A stretch of 32,744 nt of DNA, from contig JAJFUQ010000081.1 of NCBI GenBank assembly GCA_021372355.1, forward strand, positions 1-32,744, in the 5' to 3' direction. The first letter of the stretch is position 1. Each line of letters begins with the position of its first letter. This document shows positions 23,766-31,920 of this stretch, piece by piece. Both the position numbers and the translations under genes were made by a program. The notes beneath the pieces were generated by a model. That model ran no database searches. It was not told the origin of the DNA and worked only from the letters and a program-made list of their open reading frames with translations. This stretch comes from Nocardiaceae bacterium. Lineage in GTDB: Bacteria; Actinomycetota; Actinomycetes; Mycobacteriales; Mycobacteriaceae.

Positions 23766-25586
23766 TCAGAAAGTGTCGTCGACGAGGTCCATCAGATCGG
23801 TGTCGACGTTCTCGACGATGGTTCGGGTCGCCGCGATCGTAGGCAGGATCGTCTTGGCGAAGAACGACGCCGCCGCGCGCTTGCCGCGGTAGAAGGAGTC
23901 GTCGCGACCGGCGTCGAGCGCAGCACCGGCAATGTCGGCCTGCACCAACAGTCGCCACGCAATCAAGAGGTCCCCGACCGCGTGCAAGTATGCGACGGAG
24001 ACCAGTCCGATCTTGTACAGCTCACTCGGATTCTGTTGCGCCGCGAACAAATACGTCGTCAAGGTGCCGGTCATCGACTGAACATCCGAAAGAGCCGCCT
24101 GCAATAGCTCACGCTCGGCCTTGAGTCGGTCCCCGGTGAGACTGTCGATGAACGTCGTGATCTGGCCCGCCACGTGACCGAGGGCGACCCCACGGTCCCG
24201 CACGATCTTGCGGAATATGAAGTCGAGCGACTGAATCGCGGTCGTGCCTTCATAGAGGGAGTCGATCCTGGTGTCGCGGACATATTGCTCGATGGGGTAG
24301 TCCTTCAAGAATCCAGATCCGCCGAGAGTCTGCAGGCTCTCGTTGATCCACTGGAAGGACTTCTCGGACCCAACTCCCTTGACGATCGGGAGGAGCAGGT
24401 CGTTGACCCGAGCCGCCAACTCGGCGTCGACACCCGCGACCAACGGAATCCCGGGATCATACGAATACACCGCTGCGTACATGTAGAGCGCGCGCAGCCC
24501 CTCGGCGTACGCCTTCTGCAACATGAGGCTCCGCCGTACGTCGGGATGCCGAAGGATCGGCACGCGCGGCGCGGCTTTGTCCGCGGCCTTGGTCAGGTCT
24601 GCGCCCTGGAGTCTGTCTTTCGCATAGTCACGCGCATGGTGATAGGCCGACGACAGCGTTCCAGAAGACTTGATTCCCACCATCATTCGCGCGTACTCGA
24701 TGGCCTTGAACATCTGGGCGATGCCGTTGTGGGCATCGCCCACCAAGTATCCGACGGCCGGGACGTCCATCGCTCCGAAGGTCAGTTCGCAGGTGGGGGA
24801 TGCCTTGATACCCATTTTGTCTTCGAGCCCAGTCACGAACACGCCGTTGCGCTGCCGCAGGTCGAGGGTGTCCGGGTCGAACAGGAACTTCGGGACGTAG
24901 AACAGGCTCAAGCCTTTGGTGCCCGGACCGGCACCTTCGGGACGGGCCAGCACGAGATGGAACACGTTCTCTGCGGTGTCGCCGACGTCGCCGCCGGAGA
25001 TGAACCGCTTGACGCCTTCGATATGCCACGTGCCGTCGGGCTGCGCGATGGCTTTGGTGCGCCCCGACCCGACGTCGGAGCCAGCGTCAGGTTCGGTGAG
25101 GGCCATCGTGCCCAGCCAACCGCGGTCCAAACCGATCCGTGCCCACCGCTTCTGTTGGTCGGTACCCACCAGCGCGAGGACCTGGGACATCACCGGGTTG
25201 AAAAACCACTGCACCGCTGGGTTCGCGCACGCGAGCATTTCGTTGACCGCCCACATCGCCGGTGCGGGTGCGGGCATTCCGTCAATCGCTTCGGACATCC
25301 CGATTCGCCACCAACCAGAATCCTTCAGTGCGGCAACGCTGTTCCGGAGCGCATCCGACACCGTGATCGTGTGCTCGGCGGGGAGGAACCGCGGCGGGTT
25401 CCGGTCGCAGTCGGCGAACGAATCCGCGAGCGGCCCCTCGGCCAGCCGCGCGACCTCCCCGAGAATCTCTTTCAGCGTCGCGGCGTCGAGATCGCCGTAG
25501 GCACCCGAGTCGAGAATTGTGTCGAGGCCAAGAACCTCGAACAGATTGAATTCCAAGTCCCGGACGTTCGAACGGTAATGGCCCAT
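23766..25586 (-). CDS. Acyl-CoA dehydrogenase, FadE5-like
   Basis: A 606-residue enzyme from ATG 25586 ([20 protein letters not shown]). It resembles Mycobacterium tuberculosis FadE5 (about 610 residues) over its whole length: [51 protein letters not shown]-type helix and [20 protein letters not shown]. The catalytic base is Glu446 in the YEGT motif. The C-terminal extra domain ([20 protein letters not shown]) is present. These enzymes dehydrogenate long-chain acyl-CoA in beta-oxidation, with FAD. It diverges from a TetR gene at 25651 across 64 bases, so TetR control is likely. Confidence 0.93.
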   Translation of the reverse strand: MGHYRSNVRDLEFNLFEVLGLDTILDSGAYGDLDAATLKEILGEVARLAEGPLADSFADCDRNPPRFLPAEHTITVSDALRNSVAALKDSGWWRIGMSEAIDGMPAPAPAMWAVNEMLACANPAVQWFFNPVMSQVLALVGTDQQKRWARIGLDRGWLGTMALTEPDAGSDVGSGRTKAIAQPDGTWHIEGVKRFISGGDVGDTAENVFHLVLARPEGAGPGTKGLSLFYVPKFLFDPDTLDLRQRNGVFVTGLEDKMGIKASPTCELTFGAMDVPAVGYLVGDAHNGIAQMFKAIEYARMMVGIKSSGTLSSAYHHARDYAKDRLQGADLTKAADKAAPRVPILRHPDVRRSLMLQKAYAEGLRALYMYAAVYSYDPGIPLVAGVDAELAARVNDLLLPIVKGVGSEKSFQWINESLQTLGGSGFLKDYPIEQYVRDTRIDSLYEGTTAIQSLDFIFRKIVRDRGVALGHVAGQITTFIDSLTGDRLKAERELLQAALSDVQSMTGTLTTYLFAAQQNPSELYKIGLVSVAYLHAVGDLLIAWRLLVQADIAGAALDAGRDDSFYRGKRAAASFFAKTILPTIAATRTIVENVDTDLMDLVDDTF

Positions 25587-25605
25587 CGCGGCTACCTCCA
25601 CGCAG

Positions 25606-25623
25606 TTTGTACAGCTGTGTATA
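25606..25623. promoter_or_regulatory. Imperfect palindrome in fadE/tetR divergent region (candidate TetR operator)
   Basis: TTTGTACAG (25606-25614) and CTGTGTATA (25615-25623) form an 18-base palindrome matching at 6 of 9 pairs, centred on CAGCTG. It sits between the divergent starts of the fadE-like gene (25586) and the tetR gene (25651), where TetR proteins usually bind. The AT-rich content against a GC-rich background fits a promoter. Functional assignment is inference. Confidence 0.45.
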
Positions 25624-25650
25624 AAGCACGACCGGGTAGGATGATTGTTC

Positions 25651-26292
25651 ATGTCCGTACAAAGCGTCAAGCAACCTGCCGCGCGTGTCCGGGCCGAACA
25701 TTTGAGCAAGGAACTACGTCGAACCCAATTGCTCGACGCCGCCCTGTCCATCGCCGTCGAAGCCGGTATTGGGGCAGTGACCATCAGCGGTGTTGCCGAG
25801 CGCGTCGGCGTCGCACGACCCTCCGCCTATGCGTGCTTCACCGACCGCGCGGAGTTGATTGACGCGCTCTTGCGCGGTGCAGAGCAACACGTGACCTCGC
25901 TCAGCATCGAGGCGCTGTCCGGCAAACACGTGCAGGCGACGGCAGAGGACTTCGTCTCCGGTTTCGAAACCGTCTTGGGAATGGTCTCTGAGAGCCCCGA
26001 TTCGTGGCGGTTGATCTTCGCATCGGCCACAGACCCAGACCGGCAAGTCGCCGCGATGCTTCGACGCACTCACGAATCCGTCGCCAGCCACTACAGCAAA
26101 CTGCTGCGCCCAACCCTTCGCGCATGGGGGACCGACGATCTCGACCGGAAACTTCCGGTCCTCGTCGAACACTTCGTTTCCGCAGCTGAAGGTGCGGTCC
26201 GCATCATGCTCCGCCCGGACAACACCTGGACCAGCGCCGGACTCGCAGACCTGATCGGCAACGCGGTCTACCGAGCGCTGCGCAACGCCTGA
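25651..26292 (+). CDS. TetR family transcriptional regulator
   Basis: A 213-residue protein from ATG 25651 ([10 protein letters not shown]); TTG 25645 is in frame two codons earlier. The helix-turn-helix is at about residues 28-70: [40 protein letters not shown] then [10 protein letters not shown]. The C-terminal half is helical and ligand-binding. Divergence from the FadE5-like gene suggests it represses that gene and responds to an acyl-CoA or fatty acid, as many TetR regulators of fadE genes do; the effector is not shown by sequence. It converges on dodecin, with a small hairpin between. Confidence 0.92.
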   Translation: MSVQSVKQPAARVRAEHLSKELRRTQLLDAALSIAVEAGIGAVTISGVAERVGVARPSAYACFTDRAELIDALLRGAEQHVTSLSIEALSGKHVQATAEDFVSGFETVLGMVSESPDSWRLIFASATDPDRQVAAMLRRTHESVASHYSKLLRPTLRAWGTDDLDRKLPVLVEHFVSAAEGAVRIMLRPDNTWTSAGLADLIGNAVYRALRNA

Positions 26293-26297
26293 GCACA

Positions 26298-26318
26298 GAC
26301 CACGTCGCCATAGTGGTC
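26298..26318 (+). terminator. Short hairpin between tetR and dodecin genes
   Basis: GACCAC (26298-26303) pairs with GTGGTC (26313-26318) across a 9-base loop, located in the 28-base gap between the convergent stops at 26292 and 26321. It could serve as a bidirectional terminator, though the 6-bp stem is weak and there is no T-run. Confidence 0.35.
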
Positions 26319-26320
26319 GG

Positions 26321-26527
26321 CTATTCCATCCGGAATCCGATCTTCAGTGTCACCTGTGTGTGGACCACCGCACCGTTCTCGATGTGCCCGCGGATCTCGG
26401 CGACTTCGAACCATTCGAGGTTGCGGATGGTCTCGCTCGCTTTGGTGACGGCGTTGGTGATCGCTGCGTCGATTCCGGAAGTCGATGACCCGACGACCTC
26501 GGTCTTGCGGTAAACGTGCTCGCTCAT
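26321..26527 (-). CDS. Dodecin (flavin-binding dodecameric protein)
   Basis: A 68-residue protein with the complete dodecin pattern: MSEHVYRKTEVVGSSTSGID, AITNAVTKASETIRNLEWFE with Trp39 stacking on the flavin, then VAEIRGHIENGAVVHTQVTL and KIGF. The product should form a hollow dodecamer that binds flavin or CoA and serves as a buffer or storage protein. The length is the usual 65-75 residues. It follows the cupin gene start region on the same strand by 57 bases (26528-26584). Confidence 0.95.
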   Translation of the reverse strand: MSEHVYRKTEVVGSSTSGIDAAITNAVTKASETIRNLEWFEVAEIRGHIENGAVVHTQVTLKIGFRME

Positions 26528-26584
26528 AGCTTCAGGTTTCCACTTCGGGCGACGTCGGCGAGCAGAATGACTCGGAGAGTGGGG

Positions 26585-26986
26585 TCAGCCTGCGACGCCG
26601 TGCTCTTCGTCGGTGACGTGGTCGAGCCAGGTCACGACCTGGCCGTTCTCGTCGGCTTCCTGCATAGCCACATGCGCCATGAATCGGTCTGGCGTAGCGC
26701 CATGCCAGTGCACTTCTCCCGGCTCGATGTAGACGACATCGCCCGGACGTATTTCCTGAATTCCGCCGCTACGAGTGGCAACGAGCCCGATGCCGTCGGT
26801 GACGTAGAGAGTCTGGCCCTTGGAATGGTGGTGCCAGGCGGTACGGGCGCCCGGCGCGAATCGAACGTGCGCGCAGCCGATGGCCGACTGGTCGTCCGGG
26901 CTGCGGATGCCGTCGATCTGGACGGTCCCGGTGAACCAGTCCGTGGGCCCGGCGCCTGTCTGGCCACCGCTCTTGGTGTACTTCAT
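26585..26986 (-). CDS. Cupin domain protein
   Basis: A 133-residue protein; ATG 26986 is chosen because AGAGGAG lies 4 bases upstream. The cupin metal-binding motif 1 is visible as ARTAWHHHSKGQTLYVTDG (His52-His54 and Gln57) and motif 2 as PGDVVYIEPGEVHWHGAT (His93, His95). It resembles small carboxymuconolactone decarboxylase-associated or quercetinase-like cupins; no specific function is visible. The gene precedes dodecin on the same strand. Its start lies 20 bases from the MmyB remnant's stop. Confidence 0.87.
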   Translation of the reverse strand: MKYTKSGGQTGAGPTDWFTGTVQIDGIRSPDDQSAIGCAHVRFAPGARTAWHHHSKGQTLYVTDGIGLVATRSGGIQEIRPGDVVYIEPGEVHWHGATPDRFMAHVAMQEADENGQVVTWLDHVTDEEHGVAG

Positions 26987-27006
26987 GCGCTCCTCTTCTG
27001 GTCGCT

Positions 27007-27153
27007 TCACGAATCGTTCTCTGTACCGCTTCGCAGCGGTTCATGTGCCGACCAGCTGGCGAGCAGGTCGAGCCGTTCGGCGGTGGGGGTGTTTGGTGGG
27101 GCGGTGTAGACGTTCAGTCGTTGGCCTTCGTCACCGGGCAGTTCGAAGGCTTC
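27007..27153 (-). pseudogene. C-terminal remnant of a MmyB-type XRE regulator
   Basis: Reading from 27153 to the TCA-encoded stop at 27007, the frame gives EAFELPGDEGQRLNVYTAPP, then NTPTAERLDLLASWSA and a short tail. This is the family-specific C terminus of actinobacterial helix-turn-helix regulators with a MmyB-like ligand-binding domain, in which the sequence E-x-[FL]-x-L-P-x-D-x-G-Q-R-L-x-V-Y is followed by LLASW. The upstream helix-turn-helix and most of the ligand domain are gone; beyond 27153 the match stops and an alcohol dehydrogenase fragment starts on the other strand. Confidence 0.75.
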
Positions 27154-27161
27154 GTGGTTGC

Positions 27162-27417
27162 GCCGTTCATCCACTCGCCGCCAGCACACTGGTGCCGGTA
27201 CCGGGCAGCGGCCACTCCAAGCAGATTCTGCGTTCGCTGCTCGCACTGTCGGACGTGATGTCCACCGGCCGCCACGCAGCGGTCAGCGCGGGAGTGAGCA
27301 AAGGCGACACCGTCGCGGTGGGTGGGAGATGGCGCGGTAGGGCTGTCGGCCGTGCTTGCCGCCAAGCGACTCGGTGCAGAGCGGATCATCGCCATGAGCC
27401 GCCACCCGGCCGAGTGA
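27162..27417 (+). pseudogene. Internal alcohol dehydrogenase (zinc MDR type) fragment with frameshift
   Basis: A plus-strand frame from 27162 reads AVHPLAASTLVPVPGSGHSK then ILRSLLALSDVMSTGRHAAV and SAGVSKGDTVAV, as in medium-chain zinc alcohol dehydrogenases before the NAD-binding site. After VAV, at about 27319-27327, one extra G shifts the frame; resumed in the other frame it reads GDGAVGLSAVLAAKRLGAER and IIAMSRHPAE, then stops at 27415-27417. So about 85 residues of a 340-residue enzyme are left, without the N-terminal zinc-binding domain and the C terminus. It abuts the MmyB remnant, showing that a deletion joined two genes. Confidence 0.8.
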
Positions 27418-27512
27418 GTGCAGACTAAGCATGAGGGGCACGTGGGCGTGGCTCCGGACGTGGTAGGGGACCATCCGCCTGGTTCAGCCGACATCGAAAG
27501 TGAGTTGTGCTC

Positions 27513-29036
27513 ATGGTGACGTTGGACCGATTGATCAACGTGCTGGGTGGCTATGGTTTTCGCTTCCGCTCGGATTCGGTTCCTCGGTCCTCGGAGTTGC
27601 GCAACGTAGTGATCCATGAGCCCGCGGCGGAGGTCACGACAGTGGGCGATGTGCTGTTGGCGATCGGCGCGCGTTCGGTGCGCGAAGCCAAGGTGTGGGC
27701 GAAAGCAGCGCAGGCCGTCGTCGTGCTGTTTCGGGGAGAAGACGACGACTCGACCGCCGACGACGTCGGCAGCGTGGCAGTGATGGTCGTCGACTCGGCA
27801 GTGTCGTGGAGCGAGGTTGCCGCGGTGGTTTACGGCTTGGTCCTCGAGGGACGTGAGACCGAGGCGGGGCGCGGTCCCACCGACATGTTCGCCTTAGCCG
27901 ACAGTCTTGCCACCGCGATCGGCAATGCGGTGACGATCGAGGACAGACTGTCGCGGGTGCTGGCCTACTCCCGGCAGCAAGACGGCATCGATTCCGCGCG
28001 GGTGCAGACGATTCTGGACCGGCAACTGCCACCGCGGTTGCGCGCGTTCTTCGAGGCGCGCGGAGTGTTCGCGCACCTGGCAGCATCCGATGAGCCATTG
28101 TTTGTCGCCGCCGACCCAGATCACGGTCTCAACGGCCGAATGGTCGTGGCTGTGCGCACCGGTAGACAGCTGATGGGCTCGGTGTGGGTGAGTTGCCCGA
28201 CCCCGTTGGAGGGGACGCAGCTGCGGGCGCTGACCGACGGCGCTCGCACTGTCGGCCTGCACTTACTGAGGTCGCGCGCAAGCGCCGACCTGGAGCGGCA
28301 GGTCGAGGCCGATCTGGTGATGCGGTTGCTGGACGGCACGGTGGACGCAGCTCTGGTCGCGAGTCGCTTGGGATTGGCGAGCACACCCTTGCGTGTGATC
28401 GCCGTGCATGCACGAGTCGATGGTGAGCAGCATGCGGCCCTGCTTCTCGCGTTCGAGCGTGCAACGACCGGATTCGGCTGGTCCAGGTCCGGGCGGAGCA
28501 CCTTGGCGGGCACGACCATCTACACCGTGCTTCCCGCCGAAGACCCCGAGGTCGCACGAAATTGGGTGACTCAGCTACGCGCCGCGTTGCCGGAAACCAT
28601 GATGGTGACTGCCGGAATCAGCGGTGTCACACACATCCCGGAACTCGTGACCGCGCGTGCGGAGGCCGACGAATGCCTGGCGCTGCACGAATCGCGACCT
28701 CCACAGGACCCGCCTCCGGCCTACGACGAGGCCTGGGATGACATCCTCCTGCAACGTCTTCGGGCGGCCGCGCGATCCGGGCGCGTCCCGGCGCGAGGCC
28801 CGATCGCGGATCTGCGTCGTCACGACCGCGCCAACTCCACGCAGTATGCCGAAACACTCCGGGCCTGGTTGGAGGCCCACGGTGACCCCGCGCTGGCAGG
28901 CGACCGCCTCGGGGTTCATGAGAACACCGTGCGGTATCGAATGCGGAAGATGATGGAACTGACGAACCTCGATCTGCAGGACATCCGCAAGCGACTCGCG
29001 ATGATGGTCGAACTCGTTGTCACTGAAGACGACTGA
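27513..29036 (+). CDS. PucR/CdaR-type transcriptional regulator
   Basis: A 507-residue regulator; ATG 27513 is chosen, with GTG 27507 and GTG 27516 as alternatives. Residues about 20-150 form a PucR-type N-terminal ligand domain (VTTVGDVLLAIGARSVREAK, AKAAQAVVVLFRGED). A middle GAF/GGDEF-like region follows (SRVLAYSRQQDGID). The C-terminal HTH at about residues 452-490 shows ALAGDRLGVHENTVRYRMRK. It lies 121 bases upstream of the DadA-like oxidoreductase on the same strand and is probably its regulator, as PucR proteins often govern amino acid or purine catabolism. Confidence 0.93.
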   Translation: MVTLDRLINVLGGYGFRFRSDSVPRSSELRNVVIHEPAAEVTTVGDVLLAIGARSVREAKVWAKAAQAVVVLFRGEDDDSTADDVGSVAVMVVDSAVSWSEVAAVVYGLVLEGRETEAGRGPTDMFALADSLATAIGNAVTIEDRLSRVLAYSRQQDGIDSARVQTILDRQLPPRLRAFFEARGVFAHLAASDEPLFVAADPDHGLNGRMVVAVRTGRQLMGSVWVSCPTPLEGTQLRALTDGARTVGLHLLRSRASADLERQVEADLVMRLLDGTVDAALVASRLGLASTPLRVIAVHARVDGEQHAALLLAFERATTGFGWSRSGRSTLAGTTIYTVLPAEDPEVARNWVTQLRAALPETMMVTAGISGVTHIPELVTARAEADECLALHESRPPQDPPPAYDEAWDDILLQRLRAAARSGRVPARGPIADLRRHDRANSTQYAETLRAWLEAHGDPALAGDRLGVHENTVRYRMRKMMELTNLDLQDIRKRLAMMVELVVTEDD

Positions 29037-29157
29037 GCGGCTTCTGTTCAAATGAAACAAAAACTGCCGCCTGCTTAGTTGCTTCGCGACAAACGCGCCT
29101 TTCGAATCTAGCCGATGGTGGGACTTGAGAATCCCTTGAGTTGGCGGAGGTGGCGTG

Positions 29158-30399
29158 ATGGCCAGCGCAGATCGGTTCGACGGCGGCCCGCGGTCGGTCG
29201 TGGTGGTCGGAGCCGGAATCGTCGGGCTCTCGACGGCATGGTTCTTGCAGGAACGTGGTGTCGAGGTCACGTTGGTGGATCGCACCGGAATCGGCGCGGG
29301 TGCCTCCGGCGGTCACCCTGGATGGATCACGCCCGCCCTGGCCTTGCCGCTCAACCGGGCCGCTTTCGTGGCGAACGGTCTCAAGTCGCTGCTTCACCCG
29401 AAGATCACTCCCGCCGCTGGACTTTCGAGTTTTCTGCCGCGGTTCGCCGCACAGTGCCGCAACCTGTCGTGGGAGCGGAACATCGAGGCCAACGCTCCGC
29501 TCAACGAGGAAGCTCTCGAAACGTTCGATGTCCTCACCGACAACGGTGTCGACGTCACCGTGACCGACGGCTCGATTGCCGCACTATTCCGTACCGGGCG
29601 GGGCGCCGAGCAGATGCTGCATGAACTGCGCCAACTGGAGAGCTTCGGGCGCGCCGACATCCTGGCAACGGCCTTGTCCGGGCCGGTGCTGCGCGATCGC
29701 GTGCCAGTGGCATCATCCGATATCACGGTAGGCCTGAACATTCACGGTCAGCGTTTCGTCGACCCGCAGCGCTTTGTCGACGAGCTGGGACGTGCAGTTA
29801 TGGCGCGTGGTGCAACACTGCGGATTCTCAACGTTTCCGACGTGTACGCCGACCCCCGCGGCGGAATCGTGGTCTATTCCCGGCACGTCGAGGGGCTCAC
29901 TGCGGACGCCGTGGTCATCGCGACCGGCGCGTGGCTGCCGCGCCTGGCCCGCCGATGGCTCAAGACGCCGGTCCAATCCGCGCGCGGCTACGCGTTCACC
30001 GTGCCGGTCAATCGTCCAATCCCCGAACCCATCTATCTGCCGGACATCGGAGTGTCCGGCACGCCCTATCAAGGAGGTCTGAGAATTGCAGGCTCAATGG
30101 AATTCCGCCCCCCGGACGCACCGTGCGTTCCCAAACGTATCGAGGAAATTGTCGCCGCATCCCGTCCGCTCCTGGATGGGGTGCTTTGGGAAGAACGCCG
30201 CGACGAATGGGTCGGGTCGCGTCCCATCACGACCGACTCCCGGCCACTGATCGGTGAAGTCGCGCAGGACATCTACATCGCGGGTGGCCACGGCATGTGG
30301 GGCTTCACCCACGGGCCAGTGACCGGCAAGCTCCTGGCCGAACTCGTCACCACCGGCAAACAATCCGAGGCTCTGCGCGGACTCGACCCCCTGCGCTGA
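29158..30399 (+). CDS. FAD-dependent oxidoreductase, D-amino acid dehydrogenase-like
   Basis: A 413-residue DAO-family protein. ATG 29158 is preferred to GTG 29155 because GGAGG (29146-29150) is then 7 bases away. The dinucleotide motif VVVVGAGIVGLSTAWFLQER is at about residues 14-33, followed by VTLVDRTGIGAGASGGHPGW, a DadA-type pattern. The C-terminal part reads WVGSRPITTDSRPLIGEVAQ, then YIAGGHGMWGFTHGPVTGKL, also DadA-like. Such enzymes oxidatively deaminate D-amino acids or similar amines at the membrane, feeding the respiratory chain. Its PucR neighbour suggests regulated use of an amine or amino acid; substrate not determinable. Confidence 0.9.
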   Translation: MASADRFDGGPRSVVVVGAGIVGLSTAWFLQERGVEVTLVDRTGIGAGASGGHPGWITPALALPLNRAAFVANGLKSLLHPKITPAAGLSSFLPRFAAQCRNLSWERNIEANAPLNEEALETFDVLTDNGVDVTVTDGSIAALFRTGRGAEQMLHELRQLESFGRADILATALSGPVLRDRVPVASSDITVGLNIHGQRFVDPQRFVDELGRAVMARGATLRILNVSDVYADPRGGIVVYSRHVEGLTADAVVIATGAWLPRLARRWLKTPVQSARGYAFTVPVNRPIPEPIYLPDIGVSGTPYQGGLRIAGSMEFRPPDAPCVPKRIEEIVAASRPLLDGVLWEERRDEWVGSRPITTDSRPLIGEVAQDIYIAGGHGMWGFTHGPVTGKLLAELVTTGKQSEALRGLDPLR

Positions 30400-30423
30400 C
30401 CAACGCACTGAACCCGAGACCCG

Positions 30424-30440
30424 GCCCGCGATCAGCGGGC
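30424..30440 (+). terminator. Short GC hairpin after DadA-like gene
   Basis: GCCCGC (30424-30429) pairs with GCGGGC (30435-30440) around a 5-base loop, 25 bases after the stop of the FAD oxidoreductase gene. It lies immediately before the larger inverted repeat at 30447-30490. No T-run follows. Confidence 0.4.
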
Positions 30441-30446
30441 TCGCAC

Positions 30447-30490
30447 GTTGTCAGGGGCGGCCGCTACGCCGAGAGCCCGCCCCTGACAAC
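30447..30490 (+). repeat. Perfect 14-bp inverted repeat (hairpin) between DadA-like and small-protein genes
   Basis: GTTGTCAGGGGCGG (30447-30460) and CCGCCCCTGACAAC (30477-30490) are exact reverse complements separated by 16 bases. It could end the oxidoreductase transcript, or act as an operator or attenuator for the small protein at 30514, whose ribosome site (AAGGA) begins 9 bases after it. No T-run follows, which argues against an intrinsic terminator of the classical type. Confidence 0.7.
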
Positions 30491-30513
30491 AACTTTCACA
30501 AGGACACAACGAA

Positions 30514-30831
30514 GTGACTAGTACCGAAGAACAATTCCGGACCGCACCGAGCTGGCGCGCCGGCGATGAGGACGTCCAGCTGGCGCATGCGGTGTTCAAC
30601 GATCGAATTCGGCGAGGCGACGATCCCGATTTGATCCGCAAGCTCGTCGACGTCGCGATCCGCCTCCATCACAGATTCAGCCCGGGCACCACTTTTGCCG
30701 AGGTGCTCACTGTCGTCGGCTCATGCCGCCGTGATCTCGACATCGCGTCCAGCGAGAGCTTGCCCGAACTCGCCGAACGCCTGGCCGCCCAGCGACTTCT
30801 CGACACCATCAGCAAGGAGTCCGGTCCCTGA
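30514..30831 (+). CDS. Small helical protein of unknown function, 105 residues
   Basis: GTG 30514 lies about 10 bases after AAGGA. The product (MTSTEEQFRTAPSWRAGDED) is charged and mostly helical, with DLIRKLVDVAIRLHHRFSPG, TFAEVLTVVGSCRRDLDIAS and PELAERLAAQRLLDTISK. It has a single Cys, no signal peptide and no membrane helix. I do not recognise it. It lies behind the DadA-like gene after the inverted repeat at 30447-30490, so it may or may not share that transcript. It converges on the next minus-strand gene, with a 12-base palindrome in the gap. Confidence 0.72.
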   Translation: MTSTEEQFRTAPSWRAGDEDVQLAHAVFNDRIRRGDDPDLIRKLVDVAIRLHHRFSPGTTFAEVLTVVGSCRRDLDIASSESLPELAERLAAQRLLDTISKESGP

Positions 30832-30840
30832 AACTGGGGG

Positions 30841-30852
30841 AGAACCGGTTCT
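30841..30852. repeat. Perfect 12-bp palindrome AGAACCGGTTCT
   Basis: AGAACCGGTTCT is a self-complementary sequence lying 9 bases after the stop of the small-protein gene (30831) and before the stop of the convergent gene (30879). Without a loop it is a poor hairpin; it could be a protein-binding site or chance. Confidence 0.35.
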
Positions 30853-30878
30853 GTACAGCGCGCCGGCAAGGTCGCAAA

Positions 30879-31562
30879 CTAATGGAAGTGCACAGCAGCC
30901 GGCCTGTGCTGAACGATGCTCTGTAGCTTTCCGTCGGGCGCGTAGGCGTATTCAAGTGTTGCGCGATGGGTGCCCTCGTCGGTGTTATGGCATTCCTCGC
31001 CACGCATTGTCACGCCGTCCTGGACGGGATACCGCCACAGGAACATGACATGGTTGTGGTCGTTGCCGAGGATCTCGTCGATCACCTCCGAGCGCGGCGC
31101 GGTCCACCATGCAGGTGAATATCCGCCGCCGTTCACGACGAGGCGTTGATGCGCGATCAAGGTGTCATCGTCATCGAGCACCAACCGCTCGTAACGGCAG
31201 GGGACACCCGTCTCGAGACACCACTCGATGGTCTCCACCTCGGTCGGCGCGTAACGATAGATGCCATCCCAGGACACCCCGTTTCGCGCGTGCTCGGATC
31301 GCACACGAAGCGGGCGACCAGAATCATCGAGCTCGAATCGATAGCCGCTGCCCCTGCCGGACGGCGCGTCGAACAATCGCGCACCCGCTGCAAGCTTCCC
31401 GCCCGAATAGCTATCGAGCGAGAACGCCGGAAAGTCCGTGTACACGGACGTGGTTTCCGGCGGCAGCTTTGCCTCGCATTCATCAATACGATCCCAGGAG
31501 GCTGTCCAGCGCACCACGACGTCCGCGCGCAGCTGACCGAACTCCTGGACGAAGGTCGTCAC
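30879..31562 (-). CDS. Protein of unknown function, about 227 residues
   Basis: I place the start at GTG 31562 (MTTFVQEFGQLRADVVVRWT), because the frame before it is a Pro/Ser/Arg-rich stretch unlike a domain; no convincing ribosome site decides this. The protein is soluble and beta-rich: SYSGGKLAAGARLFDAPSGR, GYRFELDDSGRPLRVRSEHA, VSWDGIYRYAPTEVETIEWC, LVVNGGGYSPAWWTAPRSEV and TLEYAYAPDGKLQSIVQHRP. Three Cys occur (ECEAK, IEWCLETG, GEECHN). I do not recognise the family. It sits just upstream of a MarR remnant on the same strand. Confidence 0.68.
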   Translation of the reverse strand: MTTFVQEFGQLRADVVVRWTASWDRIDECEAKLPPETTSVYTDFPAFSLDSYSGGKLAAGARLFDAPSGRGSGYRFELDDSGRPLRVRSEHARNGVSWDGIYRYAPTEVETIEWCLETGVPCRYERLVLDDDDTLIAHQRLVVNGGGYSPAWWTAPRSEVIDEILGNDHNHVMFLWRYPVQDGVTMRGEECHNTDEGTHRATLEYAYAPDGKLQSIVQHRPAAVHFH

Positions 31563-31633
31563 ACTTAGGACGCTACCCCTGGCGCACCTCGACGGCGTAT
31601 ATGGATTCGCGCTGGGTGGGCGCGGCGAAGCGT

Positions 31634-31864
31634 TCATGCTTGCGGGTTTTGCAGCAGCTTCACCAGTCGGCGCATAACCGGTCCGACGTTGTGTAGGGCC
31701 TGCCGCTCCCGCGCGGTCAATCGCTCTAGGGCACCACCGAGAACCTGTTCGACCTGGATGTCATAGGCGGCGCGAAGTTCAATTGCCTTCGCACTGGCAA
31801 CCACAGAAACAATTCGTTTGTCATCGCTTCTTCGGAGCAGCTCCACAAGACCTGCCCGCTGCAT
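31634..31864 (-). pseudogene. C-terminal remnant of a MarR-type regulator
   Basis: From about ATG 31864 the frame reads MQRAGLVELLRRSDDKRIVS, the wing and following helices of MarR DNA-binding domains (G-L-V-x-x-x-R-x-x-D-x-R), then VVASAKAIELRAAYDIQVEQ and VLGGALERLTARERQAL. The N-terminal helices and DNA-recognition helix, about 60-70 residues, are missing: upstream of 31864 the frame is low-complexity GCC/GCG sequence and the methyltransferase gene starts at 31921 on the other strand. It is therefore probably inactive. An alternative is a very short regulator with an unusual start, which I consider unlikely. Confidence 0.6.
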
Positions 31865-31920
31865 CGCGCCGCGCCGCGGCGGTGGCGGCGCGGCGGCTGC
31901 AGGGAAGTACCGTTCGGGAC

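Noticed and set aside
24174..25862. 562-codon open frame on the plus strand opposite the FadE5-like gene
   Set aside because: It is an Arg/His-rich antisense shadow of a clearly conserved gene, with no recognisable domain, as expected for high-GC DNA.
26585..27010. Earlier start for the cupin at 27010
   Set aside because: AGAGGAG directly before ATG 26986 fits a ribosome site, and the extra eight residues contain that site.
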